From assembly GCA_903820745.1 (NCBI GenBank), contig CAIJIT010000013.1, forward strand, positions 16,447 through 80,446: a DNA stretch of 64,000 nucleotides, given 5' to 3'. This stretch comes from an uncultured Burkholderiales bacterium (GTDB lineage: Bacteria > Pseudomonadota > Gammaproteobacteria > Burkholderiales > Burkholderiaceae_C). Positions within the stretch are counted from its first letter, which is position 1. Every line of letters begins with the position of its first letter. Shown piece after piece: positions 40,299-50,548 of this stretch. The notes under the pieces were generated by a model that ran no database searches, was not told where the DNA came from, and saw nothing but the letters and a program-made list of their open reading frames with translations. A program made the translations under genes and the position numbers.

Positions 40299-41102
40299 AT
40301 GAACATCCAACTCAATGGCCGCACCGTTTATGCCTATAACGGTGGCAAAAAATTCGACCCCGCCCTGCCCTGCATCGTCTTCATCCATGGGGCGATGAAT
40401 GACCACAGCGTCTGGACTTTGCTGGCGCGCTGGTTTGCCCATCATGGCTGGGCTGTGCTGGCGGTCGACCTGCCCGGCCATGGCCGCAGCGTTTCGCTGC
40501 CGCTCGAGAGCGTCGAGGACCTGGGAGCCTGGATCTGGCAACTGCTCGATGCGGCGGGCGTGCAGCAGGCCGCGTTGGTCGGTCACAGCATGGGCTCGCT
40601 AATCGCCCTGGAGGCGGCCGCACAGGCGCCAGAGCGGGCCAGCCAACTGTTCCTGCTCGCCACAGCTTGCCCGATGAAGGTCTCGCCCGCCTTGCTCGAT
40701 ATGGCACGCACCCAGCCTCTGCAGGCGATCAATATGGTGAATGGCTTTTCCTTTGCCAGTTGGGCCGGCAAGCCCTCCTACCCCGGCCCCGGCGCCTGGA
40801 TGCAGGGCGGTGAAATCGCCTTGAAGCGCCGCATGCTGAAACTGCAAACAGGGGTCAACCTGTTCGAACATGATTTCCGGATCTGCGATGCCTATGCCGG
40901 CGCAATGTCAGCTGCGGCCAGAGTCAAATGCAAGAGCAGTCTGATCCTGGGCGCCTTGGACCAGATGACCGCGCCCAAGCAAGCCCGGGCCTTGGTCGAA
41001 GCCTTGCAGTCCCGCAGCGTCACGCTGGATTGCGGGCACTCCCTGATGGCCGAACGTCCCGATCAATTGCTGCAAGCGATTCGCGAGGCGCTGGTCCCTT
41101 GA
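40299..41102 (+). CDS. Alpha/beta fold hydrolase
   Basis: CIVFIHGAMNDHSVW, DLPGHGRS, LVGHSMGSLIAL. Confidence 0.9.
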   Translation: MNIQLNGRTVYAYNGGKKFDPALPCIVFIHGAMNDHSVWTLLARWFAHHGWAVLAVDLPGHGRSVSLPLESVEDLGAWIWQLLDAAGVQQAALVGHSMGSLIALEAAAQAPERASQLFLLATACPMKVSPALLDMARTQPLQAINMVNGFSFASWAGKPSYPGPGAWMQGGEIALKRRMLKLQTGVNLFEHDFRICDAYAGAMSAAARVKCKSSLILGALDQMTAPKQARALVEALQSRSVTLDCGHSLMAERPDQLLQAIREALVP

Positions 41103-41114
41103 TCGTCGATCCGA

Positions 41115-41927
41115 TCAATTCCGGTAGGCCAGCCCCAAGCTCCAGTTGACACCGGTCGCGTTCTGGGTCAAGGGGCTGTCTGCCGCCTGACCGAGTAGTC
41201 TGGAAGCACTGAGATTGGCGAAACCAACCCAGCGCGGCGTGATCGCACGGGTGTAGCTGACACCGACCGCAGCATCGCGCAGCCCGGCATCGGGCAGATA
41301 AGCACGACCGAATCGCAGCGCTGCTGCGGAGTCGACCGGCACGCCGAAATAGCTGCGCATATGGCGGCCATCGGTGCCTGAAATTCCGATCCCGGCGCTG
41401 AACGCGCTGGTCTTTGAGGCAAACAACTGGTGGCTGAGGTCGGCGTTCCAGACCAGACCACCACCTTTGCCAAGCAGGTCCTGGTTGATTGCACCGGCAA
41501 CCTGCCAATCCTTCGACAAGGTGTAGCTGGCGTAAAGACGCCCGAGCAGGGTTCGCTGCACATCAGGAAGTCCGGCGGTCAGCGCCAGGTCTTCGCTCTT
41601 GCGGCCGTTGTCAAAACGCAGTCCGAAACCGAGACGAAAATTCTCGTTGCGTAGCAGATCGCGACTGGCACCGCTGCCCGGCCCTACCGTCACATTGCCG
41701 AAACCCATCAGGGCCGAAGCCCCCGAAGTCGAGAGCCGCCATTTACCCCAATGCACGGCCCAGATAGGACCGCCGCCGTTGCTCCGGTGCGAGGCCCCAG
41801 GCGCTTCCGGGCCGTTGTTGATACCCAGGCCCAGGAGGTAGCGGAACGAATCATCATCAACCGGCTGAGCCAGCAGATGATCCGAAAAGACCAGCAGGCC
41901 AAACAGGATCAGGAGTACAGCACGCAT
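41115..41927 (-). CDS. MipA/OmpV-like outer-membrane protein
   Basis: Signal peptide; YLLGLGINNGPEAPG, FRLGFGLRFDNGRK, alternating beta-strand pattern ending in aromatic-X. Confidence 0.6.
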   Translation of the reverse strand: MRAVLLILFGLLVFSDHLLAQPVDDDSFRYLLGLGINNGPEAPGASHRSNGGGPIWAVHWGKWRLSTSGASALMGFGNVTVGPGSGASRDLLRNENFRLGFGLRFDNGRKSEDLALTAGLPDVQRTLLGRLYASYTLSKDWQVAGAINQDLLGKGGGLVWNADLSHQLFASKTSAFSAGIGISGTDGRHMRSYFGVPVDSAAALRFGRAYLPDAGLRDAAVGVSYTRAITPRWVGFANLSASRLLGQAADSPLTQNATGVNWSLGLAYRN

Positions 41928-42041
41928 GCCTTGAGCTTAGCAGTGCCCAAGCCCGAGCTGCTTCACCAAAGCTGGGGATACTGAGAATATCCGGGTTTTT
42001 CTGGCATTCGCTTCGAAGCTGGTGGTCGGATTTTTCGGGAT

Positions 42042-43547
42042 CTATGAGGCGCTCTTGGCACTTCGGATCAGCAATAACAAGGGCAAAGCCAGCAGCGACA
42101 GGCACATCATCATGCGGAAGTCGGTGATATAGCCAATCATCTCTGCCTGCCTTGTGACTTCGTAATTCAATGCCGCAAGGCCCGTCGGCGTGTAAGCACT
42201 CAGCGCCTCAGGCAAGGTCTGAAGCATCGGATTTGAAGCATTGAGGTCAATCGAAAGTTCAGCATGAGCGCGCGCCGTGCTTTGTGTCAGCAAGGCCTGC
42301 GCGATCGAGATGCCGACACTACCGCCGATATTGCGCATCAGGCTGTAGATTGGGGTTCCTTCATTGCGAAGTTCGGGAGCCAGGGTAAAAAAAGTAGCGG
42401 CACTCAGCGGAACGAAAGTGAAGCCGATGCCGAGGCCTTGAATGAAACCAGACAGAATGATCGTTGAGCTGTCCATATCCAGCGTCATTTGCGTCATCTG
42501 GTAAAGCGACAAGGACGTGAGTGAGAAGCCCAGCGCCATGATGACGCGCAGGTCGACACGTTGCGCCAACCTGCCGAAGAACAACATCGCCAGCATTGTG
42601 CCAATACCCCGTGGTGCCATCACCTCGCCGGTAAAAACCACCGGATAAGCAAGTACGCCTTGCAGCAACATCGGCAGCAAGGACATCGTCGAATACAGGA
42701 CCATGCCGACGACAAAGGCAAACAAGCTGCCGGTTACAAAGTTGCGGTCTTTCAACAGGGCTCGATTCAAAAATGAAGAGCCACTACAGGTCCAGGTGTG
42801 GACAATAAAAAACGCCAAAGCAATCGCACAGCCCGTGGCTTCCATGCGGATCTCTGACGAGTTGAACCAATCCAGTTGCACACCGCGATCAAGAAACAAT
42901 TGCAGCAAACCCACAGTCAGGCTCAAGGCCACAAAGCCGAACTGATCCAGCTTCGCCGCGGCAGGTTTGGTCTCGGGCAGGTAGCGCGCGATACCGTAGA
43001 ACGCGAGTAGCCCAATCGGCAAATTGATGTAGAAGACCCAGCGCCAATCAGCCTGTTCGGTGAGCCAGCCCCCGAGCACAGGTCCGAGAATGGGGCCGAT
43101 CATGATGCCCGCCCCCCAGATCGCCATGGCCTGACCCACCTTCTCCTTCGGATTGATATCCAGTAGCACCGCCTGCGACAGGGGTACCAGCGCGGCGCCA
43201 AACACGCCTTGGAGCAAGCGGGCCACAACAATCTGCCACAGCGACCCCGCCATGCCGCAAAGCGCAGAGGCCAGCGTGAAACCGACCACCGAGATCAGAA
43301 ACACCTGCCGCCGTCCCAGCCTTGCGCAAAGCCAACCGGTCATCGGCGTGACTATCGCTGCAGAGACGATGTAGGAGGTCAGCACCCAGCTGATCTGGTC
43401 CTGGGAACTTTGCAGGCTGCCCTGCATATGAGGCAAGGCGACCATAGCGATCGTCGTATCAAGCGCCTGCATGATGGTGGCCAACATGATAGCCAGCGTG
43501 ATCATGCCTCGATGTTTGACGCTAGCAGGTCCCGCATTCATCAGCAA
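42042..43547 (-). CDS. DHA2 family MFS drug transporter (EmrB/QacA-like)
   Basis: LDTTIAMVALPHMQGSL, QISWVLTSYIVSAAIVTPMTGWLCARLGRR, WRWVFYINLPIG; 14-TM pattern. Confidence 0.92.
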   Translation of the reverse strand: MLMNAGPASVKHRGMITLAIMLATIMQALDTTIAMVALPHMQGSLQSSQDQISWVLTSYIVSAAIVTPMTGWLCARLGRRQVFLISVVGFTLASALCGMAGSLWQIVVARLLQGVFGAALVPLSQAVLLDINPKEKVGQAMAIWGAGIMIGPILGPVLGGWLTEQADWRWVFYINLPIGLLAFYGIARYLPETKPAAAKLDQFGFVALSLTVGLLQLFLDRGVQLDWFNSSEIRMEATGCAIALAFFIVHTWTCSGSSFLNRALLKDRNFVTGSLFAFVVGMVLYSTMSLLPMLLQGVLAYPVVFTGEVMAPRGIGTMLAMLFFGRLAQRVDLRVIMALGFSLTSLSLYQMTQMTLDMDSSTIILSGFIQGLGIGFTFVPLSAATFFTLAPELRNEGTPIYSLMRNIGGSVGISIAQALLTQSTARAHAELSIDLNASNPMLQTLPEALSAYTPTGLAALNYEVTRQAEMIGYITDFRMMMCLSLLALPLLLLIRSAKSAS

Positions 43548-43717
43548 ATTGCCCTCGCCAAGTAGCTCAAAGAACGCTTCATGCCGCAGTCGACTCGCTC
43601 GTATTTGCAGTGTTCCGTCGCGCGCTGAGGTCTTTTCTGATCATCGAGCTGATGATAAGCCGATTCAAAAAATTTCCGGCGCGTCAAACAATTTCCGTCA
43701 TTTTGACTATCTAGAGA

Positions 43718-44647
43718 TTAATTACGCAAATTTCCCAACATGTCGGCCACCACCGCCGCCAAGTCGTAATGCGGCTGCCAGCCCCAGTCGTTGCGGGCCA
43801 CGCTGTCATCGATACGCTTTGGCCAACTGGCGGCGATCGCCTGGCGGAAGTCGGGTGCATAGCTGATCTCGAAGCCTGGAATCCGCTCGGCAATCGCGGC
43901 TGCGATCTCGGCCGGGTTGAAGCTGATACCGGCGAGGTTGTAACTGCCGCGTTGCCTGATTTTTTCCGCTGGGGCTTCCATCAACTCGAGCGTGGCGCGC
44001 AACGCGTCGGGCATGTACATCATCGGCAGAGACTGCCCGGCCTCCAGAAAACAGCGGTAACGGCCGTCCTTGAGCGCAGCGTGGAAAATCTCGACCGCGT
44101 AATCGGTGGTGCCGCCGCCGGGTGCGGTCTTGTAGCTGATCAAGCCCGGATAGCGCAGGCTGCGCACATCGACGCCATGCTTGGCGTGATACCAGGCGCA
44201 CCAGCGCTCGCCCGCCAGTTTGGAAATGCCGTACACCGTGCCAGGGTCCATTGCGCAGGTCTGCGGCGTGTCGAGCGCCGGCGTCGATGGGCCGAAGGCC
44301 GCGATCGAGCTGGGCCAGAAAACCCGCTCGAGCTTTGCCACCCGGGCCAGTTCCAGCACATTGAGCAGGCCTTTCATGTTCAGATCCCAGGCCCACATCG
44401 GATGCTGCTCACCGGTGGCCGATAGCGCCGCAGCCAGGTGGTAAATCTGCCTGATCCCATGGCGTTTGACCACCGTTGCCAGCGCGGCGGCATCGGTGAC
44501 ATCAAGCATTTCATGCGTCAACTCGGGCAAGCGACCCTGCGGCGCCAGGTCGCTGCTGATGATATTGGCCTGGCCATGGCGCAGCGCCAGCGCCTGCGCC
44601 AACTCGGTGCCGATCTGGCCGTTGGCGCCAATGATGAGAATCTTCAT
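43718..44647 (-). CDS. SDR/epimerase-type L-threonine 3-dehydrogenase-like protein
   Basis: ILIIGANGQIGTELAQAL Rossmann motif, VYGISKLAGERW; overlaps kbl. Confidence 0.85.
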   Translation of the reverse strand: MKILIIGANGQIGTELAQALALRHGQANIISSDLAPQGRLPELTHEMLDVTDAAALATVVKRHGIRQIYHLAAALSATGEQHPMWAWDLNMKGLLNVLELARVAKLERVFWPSSIAAFGPSTPALDTPQTCAMDPGTVYGISKLAGERWCAWYHAKHGVDVRSLRYPGLISYKTAPGGGTTDYAVEIFHAALKDGRYRCFLEAGQSLPMMYMPDALRATLELMEAPAEKIRQRGSYNLAGISFNPAEIAAAIAERIPGFEISYAPDFRQAIAASWPKRIDDSVARNDWGWQPHYDLAAVVADMLGNLRN

Positions 44648-45858
44648 GGGGTCGCTTTGATCAAACCCAATTCGCGCCCAGCTTGCGCAAATGCAGCCAC
44701 CGCCTGTTCAAGCTGGGCCAGTTCATGCCCGGCCGAGATCTGCACGCGGATCCGCGCCTGGCCCTTGGGCACAACCGGAAAGAAAAAACCGACCGCATAG
44801 ACGCCGAGCTCGAGCAGCTTGGCGCTCAAGGCCTGGGCCAGCCTGGCGTCATGCACCATGATCGGCACGATCGGATGGGTACCCGGCTTGATCTCGAAAC
44901 CGGCGGCCTGGATCGCCTGGCGGAACCAGGCGGTGTTGACCTCGAGCTTGTCGCGCAGCGCCGTGCTGCCCTCAAGCAGATCGAGCACCGCGATCGACGC
45001 GCCGACGATCATCGGCGCCACCGTGTTCGAGAACAAATAGGGTCTCGAGCGCTGCCGCAGCAACTCGATCACCTCGCGCCTGCCACTGGTGAAACCGCCC
45101 GAAGCGCCGCCGAGCGCCTTGCCGAGGGTGCCGGTGATGATGTCGATCTTGCCGAAAACACCGCGGTACTCGTGGGTGCCGCGGCCGGTGCGGCCCAGAA
45201 AACCGCTGGCATGGCATTCGTCGATACCAAGCAGCGCGCCGAAGCGGTCGGTGATTTCGCGGATCTGATCGAGCCTGGCGATCGTGCCGTCCATCGAGAA
45301 CACGCCGTCGGTGAAAACCAGCGTGAAGCGGGCGCCGGTATCCCGGGCTTCTTCCAGGCAGCGCTGCAGATCAGCCATATCGTCATGCTTGTAGCGGTAG
45401 CGCTTCGCCTTGCAAAGGCGGATACCGTCGATGATCGAAGCATGGTTCAGCTCGTCGCTGATCACCGCATCCTCTTCGCCCAGCAGCGGCTCGAACAGGC
45501 CGCCGTTGGCGTCGAAGGCCGCCGCATAAAGGATCGTGTCCTCGGTGCCGAGAAAACCCGACAAGCGCGCTTCGAGGGTTTTGTGCAGGTCCTGCGTGCC
45601 GCAGATGAAGCGCACCGAGGACAGGCCATAGCCATGGCTGCTCAAGGCCTCATGGGCTGCGGCGATGACTTGCGGATGACTCGACAGCCCCAGATAGTTG
45701 TTGGCGCAGAGATTGAGCAATTCGCGACCCGATTCGAGATGCACCAAAGCACCTTGCGGCCCGGTAATGCTGCGCTCGGTCTTGTACAGTCCGGCGTCCC
45801 GGATGGCCTGCAGTTCACCGCTCAGATGGTCATAAAAATCTTTGGCTTGCTTCATCAT
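44644..45858 (-). CDS. kbl: Glycine C-acetyltransferase (2-amino-3-ketobutyrate CoA ligase)
   Basis: LNLCANNYLGLSSHP, DELNHASIIDGIRLCKA, TGTLGKALGGASGGFTSG PLP motif. Confidence 0.95.
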   Translation of the reverse strand: MMKQAKDFYDHLSGELQAIRDAGLYKTERSITGPQGALVHLESGRELLNLCANNYLGLSSHPQVIAAAHEALSSHGYGLSSVRFICGTQDLHKTLEARLSGFLGTEDTILYAAAFDANGGLFEPLLGEEDAVISDELNHASIIDGIRLCKAKRYRYKHDDMADLQRCLEEARDTGARFTLVFTDGVFSMDGTIARLDQIREITDRFGALLGIDECHASGFLGRTGRGTHEYRGVFGKIDIITGTLGKALGGASGGFTSGRREVIELLRQRSRPYLFSNTVAPMIVGASIAVLDLLEGSTALRDKLEVNTAWFRQAIQAAGFEIKPGTHPIVPIMVHDARLAQALSAKLLELGVYAVGFFFPVVPKGQARIRVQISAGHELAQLEQAVAAFAQAGRELGLIKATP

Positions 45859-45888
45859 GGCGCTCCGGGTGCACAATATCCTGGTGTA

Positions 45889-45902
45889 TTCGATATATCG
45901 AA
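45889..45902. promoter_or_regulatory. Perfect 14-bp palindrome TTCGATATATCGAA in the kbl/XRE divergent promoter region
   Basis: Sequence palindrome flanked by imperfect CTGG...CCAG dyad arms; TTGATA -35-like element for the kbl direction nearby. Confidence 0.55.
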
Positions 45903-45942
45903 CGTATTTCCAGTATCAAGGATTTAATCTTCGAGGTCAAGC

Positions 45943-46527
45943 ATGTCCAAATCCCCACAAACAGCGACCGAACCGCCCAGAGTCGGCGCTGCCTTGCAGG
46001 CCCTGCGCCAGGCGCAAGCGCTGTCACTGGACGAGTTGTCGCGCCGTGCGGGCGTTTCAAAATCGATGTTGTCGCAAATCGAGCGCAACCAAGCCAATCC
46101 GACGGTTGCCGTTGTCTGGCGCCTCGCCAATGCGTTGCGGGTCGAACTCTCGGAACTGCTTGGCGGGGGTGCCAAGGCCGGTTCAAAGTCCATCGAACTG
46201 GTGGGCACCCATGGAATGCCTTCACTGAGCAGCCCTGACGGCTTGTGCCGCATGCATATCCTCGGACCGATCGAGTTGGCCGGCCAGTTCGAGTGGTACG
46301 AACTGACGATACAACCCGGCGGAGCCATTGAATCGGCTGCCCATGAGTCTGGTTCGCGCGAACATCTGACCGTCAACAGCGGCAGCCTGTTGCTCAGCGC
46401 CCAAGGCAGTGAAAAACTGCTCAACAGCGGAGACACCGCCCGCTACGCCGCAGATGCGCCGCATGCCATCCGCAATCCCTCAAAGGAAGAAATTGCCGTC
46501 GCCCTGCTGGTGGTGGTGCATCCATAG
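45943..46527 (+). CDS. XRE-family transcriptional regulator with C-terminal cupin domain
   Basis: ALRQAQALSLDELSRRAGVSKSMLSQIERNQANPTVAVVWRLANAL HTH; cupin-like C-terminus. Confidence 0.93.
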   Translation: MSKSPQTATEPPRVGAALQALRQAQALSLDELSRRAGVSKSMLSQIERNQANPTVAVVWRLANALRVELSELLGGGAKAGSKSIELVGTHGMPSLSSPDGLCRMHILGPIELAGQFEWYELTIQPGGAIESAAHESGSREHLTVNSGSLLLSAQGSEKLLNSGDTARYAADAPHAIRNPSKEEIAVALLVVVHP

Positions 46528-46624
46528 AGTCCAGCGATCGCGACCTCTCAGCGATTGAGTAACAGCACCGCAGCCCTGCCGGTTTACCGAACGAGGGGCC
46601 GCCGGGCCGGAAACGATTTTCGTT

Positions 46625-47872
46625 TTATCCCAGGGCCGGTTGGTCGAGCAGATCGGCCAGCTTCAGCTGTTCCCAATCGCTGCGCTGCCACAGCCCCGCC
46701 AGTCCCTTGCTGCGACTGGCCAGCATCGACTGCAGCAAGGGTTCAAGAGGCGTTTGTTGCGGCGCGCAGAGCAGCACTAGGCGCTGTGCGCCGGCTTCCT
46801 CGAGCCGGCCGACCCAGTCCATATCGACCAATTCGTCGATCACCGGTTCGATTTGCAGCGGGTCGACGCGCAGCCGCGCAGCCAGCGAAAGACTGCTGAG
46901 TCCGACCTCCCCGCGCAGATGGCTCAGCCACAGCTCGCGCAGCAGATCAATCGCCATCTCGAAGGCCAAGCCCGGCACCGCAGGCCGACGCCTGATGCCT
47001 TGCGCCAGGCTGGGCGCGTTCGCAGCCAAGACTGCGCCGATAAGCACGATCGTCCAACCGAGGTAGAGCCAGACCAGAAAAATTGGCAAGGTCGCGAAAG
47101 CGCCATAGAGCGTCGAAAAAGTCGGCACCTGTTTGACATACCAGGCCAGGCCGCTCTTGGCCGCAGTAAACGCCAGGGCGACAAAGCTGCCACCGAGCAA
47201 GGCATGGCGCCAGCGCACATCGGTGTTGGGCACATAGTGAAACAACGCCGCCATGCCAGCCGCCATCACGGCCACCTCAAGCAGGTTCAACAAGGCCGAG
47301 ATGCTTTGGGGCAGGCTACCCACCAGGTCCTGTCCGGTAGAAACCGCATAGCTGGTCAAGGCCAGGCTGGCACCAAGCAACAAAGGTCCGAGGGTCAACG
47401 CCGACCAGTAGACCAGCACACGCTGGGCGATCGGGCGACTGCGCTGCACGCACCAGATCGAGTTCAAGGTGCGGTCGATCGTCAGCATCAAGGCCAGCGC
47501 GGTAATGCCAAGCACCACCAGGCCGACGCTGCCCAGCCGGTTTGCCTTGGCCGCGAACTGGGTCAAGGCGCCAAGCACTGGCCGCGCGATATTGTCGGGA
47601 ATCAGGCTCTTGAGGAAATATTTCTCCAGAGCAATCTGGAACGACGAAAAGATCGGAAAGGCCGTAAACAGCGCCAGCGTCACGGTCAGCAACGGCACCA
47701 GCGAGATCAGCGTGGTGAAGGTCAGGCTGCCGGCGGTCTGGCCCAGACGGTGTTCCTTGAAGCGCTCGATCAGGCTGACCAGCGTTTGCCGCCAGGGCCA
47801 ATGCAGCAGCGTGACCAGCATCGACTCGGGCTTGGGAAAAGCGTCTTGCGCATCGATAGTTGACTTGCTCAT
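46625..47872 (-). CDS. YihY/virulence factor BrkB family inner-membrane protein
   Basis: AGSLTFTTLISLVPLLTVTLALFTAFP, LYGAFATLPIFLVWLYLGWTIVLIGAVLAA. Confidence 0.93.
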   Translation of the reverse strand: MSKSTIDAQDAFPKPESMLVTLLHWPWRQTLVSLIERFKEHRLGQTAGSLTFTTLISLVPLLTVTLALFTAFPIFSSFQIALEKYFLKSLIPDNIARPVLGALTQFAAKANRLGSVGLVVLGITALALMLTIDRTLNSIWCVQRSRPIAQRVLVYWSALTLGPLLLGASLALTSYAVSTGQDLVGSLPQSISALLNLLEVAVMAAGMAALFHYVPNTDVRWRHALLGGSFVALAFTAAKSGLAWYVKQVPTFSTLYGAFATLPIFLVWLYLGWTIVLIGAVLAANAPSLAQGIRRRPAVPGLAFEMAIDLLRELWLSHLRGEVGLSSLSLAARLRVDPLQIEPVIDELVDMDWVGRLEEAGAQRLVLLCAPQQTPLEPLLQSMLASRSKGLAGLWQRSDWEQLKLADLLDQPALG

Positions 47873-47890
47873 GCTGGCTATGATGCCAGC

Positions 47891-48292
47891 ATGAGCGAGA
47901 ACCCAGAAAAAACAGCCCCATTGCGGACGCAGGCAAGCGGCCGCGAAGCCTTTTCCCGCAACCTGGCCTTGTGGTCCTTGGTCTCGCTGTTTGCGCTTTG
48001 TCTGGCTTGGGAGCTGTGGCTCGCGCCGACCGGCAGTGGCAGGCTGGCGATCAAGGCCTTGCCGCTGCTGATGCCGATGTTGGGGCTATGGCGCTACCGC
48101 CTCTATACCTTCCGCTGGCTGAGCCTGATGATCTGGCTTTACTTTGCCGAGGGCGCAGTGCGCGCCACCAGCGACCAGGGCCTGTCGGTCTGGCTGGCAA
48201 GCCTCGAGTTGCTGCTCAGCACCTTGATCTTCGTGGCCTGCGCCTTGCAGGTCAGGCTACGACTGGCGGCAGCGCGAGCTGCTGCAAGCTGA
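47891..48292 (+). CDS. DUF2069 domain membrane protein
   Basis: Four TM segments; LPLLMPMLGLWRYRLYTFRWLSLMIWLYFAEGAVRA. Confidence 0.85.
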   Translation: MSENPEKTAPLRTQASGREAFSRNLALWSLVSLFALCLAWELWLAPTGSGRLAIKALPLLMPMLGLWRYRLYTFRWLSLMIWLYFAEGAVRATSDQGLSVWLASLELLLSTLIFVACALQVRLRLAAARAAAS

Positions 48293-49701
48293 TGAACACG
48301 GCGCTGCTGCAATCGCTGCAGGACCTGCTCGGCGCTGCCGGTTGCTTGCCGGGTGGCGACTTGACGGCTTATGAACGGGACTGGCGCAAACGCTACAGCG
48401 GCTGCGCCATGGCCGTGGTCAGGCCGACCAGCACCCAGGAAGTGGCGGCCATCGTGCGCTTGTGCGCGATGCACGGCGTCAGCCTGGTGCCGCAAGGCGG
48501 CAACACCGGCCTGGTCGGCGGCTCGATCCCCGACGACAGCGGCCGGCAGATCTTGCTGAGCCTGAACCGCATGCAGCGCATTCGCGCCGTCGATGTCGCC
48601 AACCTGACCGTGACGGTTGAGGCGGGTTGTGTGCTGCAAACGCTACAGCAGACGGCCGAGGCTCAAGGGCTGCTGTTTCCCCTGAGTCTGGCGGCCGAGG
48701 GCAGTTGCACGATCGGTGGCAATCTGGCTACCAATGCGGGTGGTACCCAGGTGCTGCGCTACGGCAACGCACGCGATCTCTGCCTGGGACTTGAGGTGGT
48801 GACTGCCGACGGCGAGATCTGGGACGGTTTGTCGGGCCTGCGCAAGGACAACACGGGCTATTCGCTGCGCGACCTGTTCATCGGCAGCGAAGGCACGCTC
48901 GGCGTGATCACCGCTGCCACCTTGAAGCTCTACCCGCAGCCCTTGGCGCGCACCACCGCGCTGGCGATTTGCGCCAGCCTAAACGACGCGGTGCAGCTAC
49001 TGAGCCTGGCGCAGCAGCGCGCGGGCGCCGGCTTGACCGGCTTCGAAGTGATGAATCGTTTTTCACTCGAACTGGTGCAGCGGCATTTCCCGCAGTTGCC
49101 CCAACCACTGGCCGGCAGCCCGTGGACGGTGCTGTTGGAGTTGTCCGACAGCGAGAGCGAAGCCCATGCCAAGGCGATTTTTGAAGGCCTGCTCGAAACG
49201 GCCCTCGACCGAGGTTTGATCGGCGACGCTGCAGTGGCGCAGAACCTGCTGCAGTCACGCAATTTCTGGCATTTGCGCGAATCGATTCCGCTGGCCCAAA
49301 GCTTAGAGGGCCTGAACATCAAGCATGACATCGCCCTACCCGTTTCTTGCGTCGCGGAATTTGTCGCCAGCACCGATGCTGCCCTGGCAGTAGCCTTTCC
49401 GGGCGTCCGCCTGGTCGACTTCGGCCATCTTGGCGATGGCAACCTTCACTACAACGTACAGGCTCCCGAGGGCATCAATCCGGCCGACTTCCTCGCCGCG
49501 CATGAGGCGGCGATCAACTGTATCGTCTACGACGCGGTCGACCGTTACCGCGGCTCCATTTCGGCCGAGCATGGCATTGGCCAACTCAAGGTCGATGCAC
49601 TCGCTGAGCGCAAGAGCAAGGTCGCCATCAACCTGATGCGAAACATCAAGCGGGCCATCGATCCGCTGAATCTCTTCAACCCAGGCCGCATCCTGCGCTG
49701 A
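48292..49701 (+). CDS. FAD-binding oxidoreductase (GlcD/D-2-hydroxyglutarate dehydrogenase-like)
   Basis: VVRPTSTQEVAAIVRLC, VPQGGNTGLVGGSIPD, GSEGTLGVITAATLKLYP, SAEHGIGQLK; ATGA overlap. Confidence 0.93.
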   Translation: MNTALLQSLQDLLGAAGCLPGGDLTAYERDWRKRYSGCAMAVVRPTSTQEVAAIVRLCAMHGVSLVPQGGNTGLVGGSIPDDSGRQILLSLNRMQRIRAVDVANLTVTVEAGCVLQTLQQTAEAQGLLFPLSLAAEGSCTIGGNLATNAGGTQVLRYGNARDLCLGLEVVTADGEIWDGLSGLRKDNTGYSLRDLFIGSEGTLGVITAATLKLYPQPLARTTALAICASLNDAVQLLSLAQQRAGAGLTGFEVMNRFSLELVQRHFPQLPQPLAGSPWTVLLELSDSESEAHAKAIFEGLLETALDRGLIGDAAVAQNLLQSRNFWHLRESIPLAQSLEGLNIKHDIALPVSCVAEFVASTDAALAVAFPGVRLVDFGHLGDGNLHYNVQAPEGINPADFLAAHEAAINCIVYDAVDRYRGSISAEHGIGQLKVDALAERKSKVAINLMRNIKRAIDPLNLFNPGRILR

Positions 49702-50030
49702 CAGCCGGCCGCTGCCACAGCAGCGCAACCCGCACCCGATGAGCAATCACTGGCTGGCAGCCAGGAGAGCCGCTGCATTGAGGGAAAACAAAGCGCCACA
49801 GCGTCATTTCCTCGCAATCGGCTGAAAACGTTAATAGGTCACGGCCTTATCTCGATGGTCCACCTAAAGCATCGCTGCGCCCTTTAATCTTCGGCCACAC
49901 CGCATCGAGAGAAGCGAGAAAACAGGCAGCAAAGGTCGCCTTGCCGGCGAAGCCTGATACCTCGTTCGAGCGACACCAAGCCACGCCAAGGCTGAAATGC
50001 CAGATTTCACCCCAACAGGAGTATCGATTC

Positions 50031-50501
50031 GTGACCCCGTCCAAAAATACCGATTACAAGATTCAGCGCGAATGCTCGCGCCAATGGCGCAGCGTCGTCG
50101 CAGCGATGGCGCAGGAGTTGTCACTCGCCAGCCGGCACAGCAATGGGCATGATTTCGGTCACCGCATCGGCCAGCGCTATGCAACCCAATCGGCCTTGCC
50201 AGTCTGCAGCAATCTGGACGAACTGCAGGCCGCCATCTCGGCCCGCTGGCAGAGCATGGACTGGGGTTGGATCGACCTCGACGATGCTGGCGGCAGGCTG
50301 CGCATCGTTCACCATGGCGCGGGCAACGGCGACCTGCTCGCTTCGGCCTTGGGCGATGACACCAAAGTCTGGGTGCCTTCATTCCTCAGCGGCGTCTACC
50401 AGCAATGGCTGGCCAGCCTCGGCGCGAGCGACGAATTGCGGGTCCGGCAGGTCAGCCCGGTCGACGAGTTCGGCACGCTCGAGCTCGAACTCAGTTTGTA
50501 G
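50031..50501 (+). CDS. bcsD: Cellulose biosynthesis protein BcsD
   Basis: QWRSVVAAMAQEL...GHRIGQRYA...WGWIDLDD; first gene of bcs operon; GTG with upstream AGGAG. Confidence 0.78.
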   Translation: MTPSKNTDYKIQRECSRQWRSVVAAMAQELSLASRHSNGHDFGHRIGQRYATQSALPVCSNLDELQAAISARWQSMDWGWIDLDDAGGRLRIVHHGAGNGDLLASALGDDTKVWVPSFLSGVYQQWLASLGASDELRVRQVSPVDEFGTLELELSL

Positions 50502-50548
50502 GCCTCGGTGCAAGCAAGCTGTCAATCAAACCCTTCGGAAGCTTTCAA

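Noticed and set aside
49860-50030. c-di-GMP (GEMM) riboswitch before bcsD
   Set aside because: Only a loose GCAAAG-like string; the conserved aptamer blocks and receptor pairing are not recognisable by eye.
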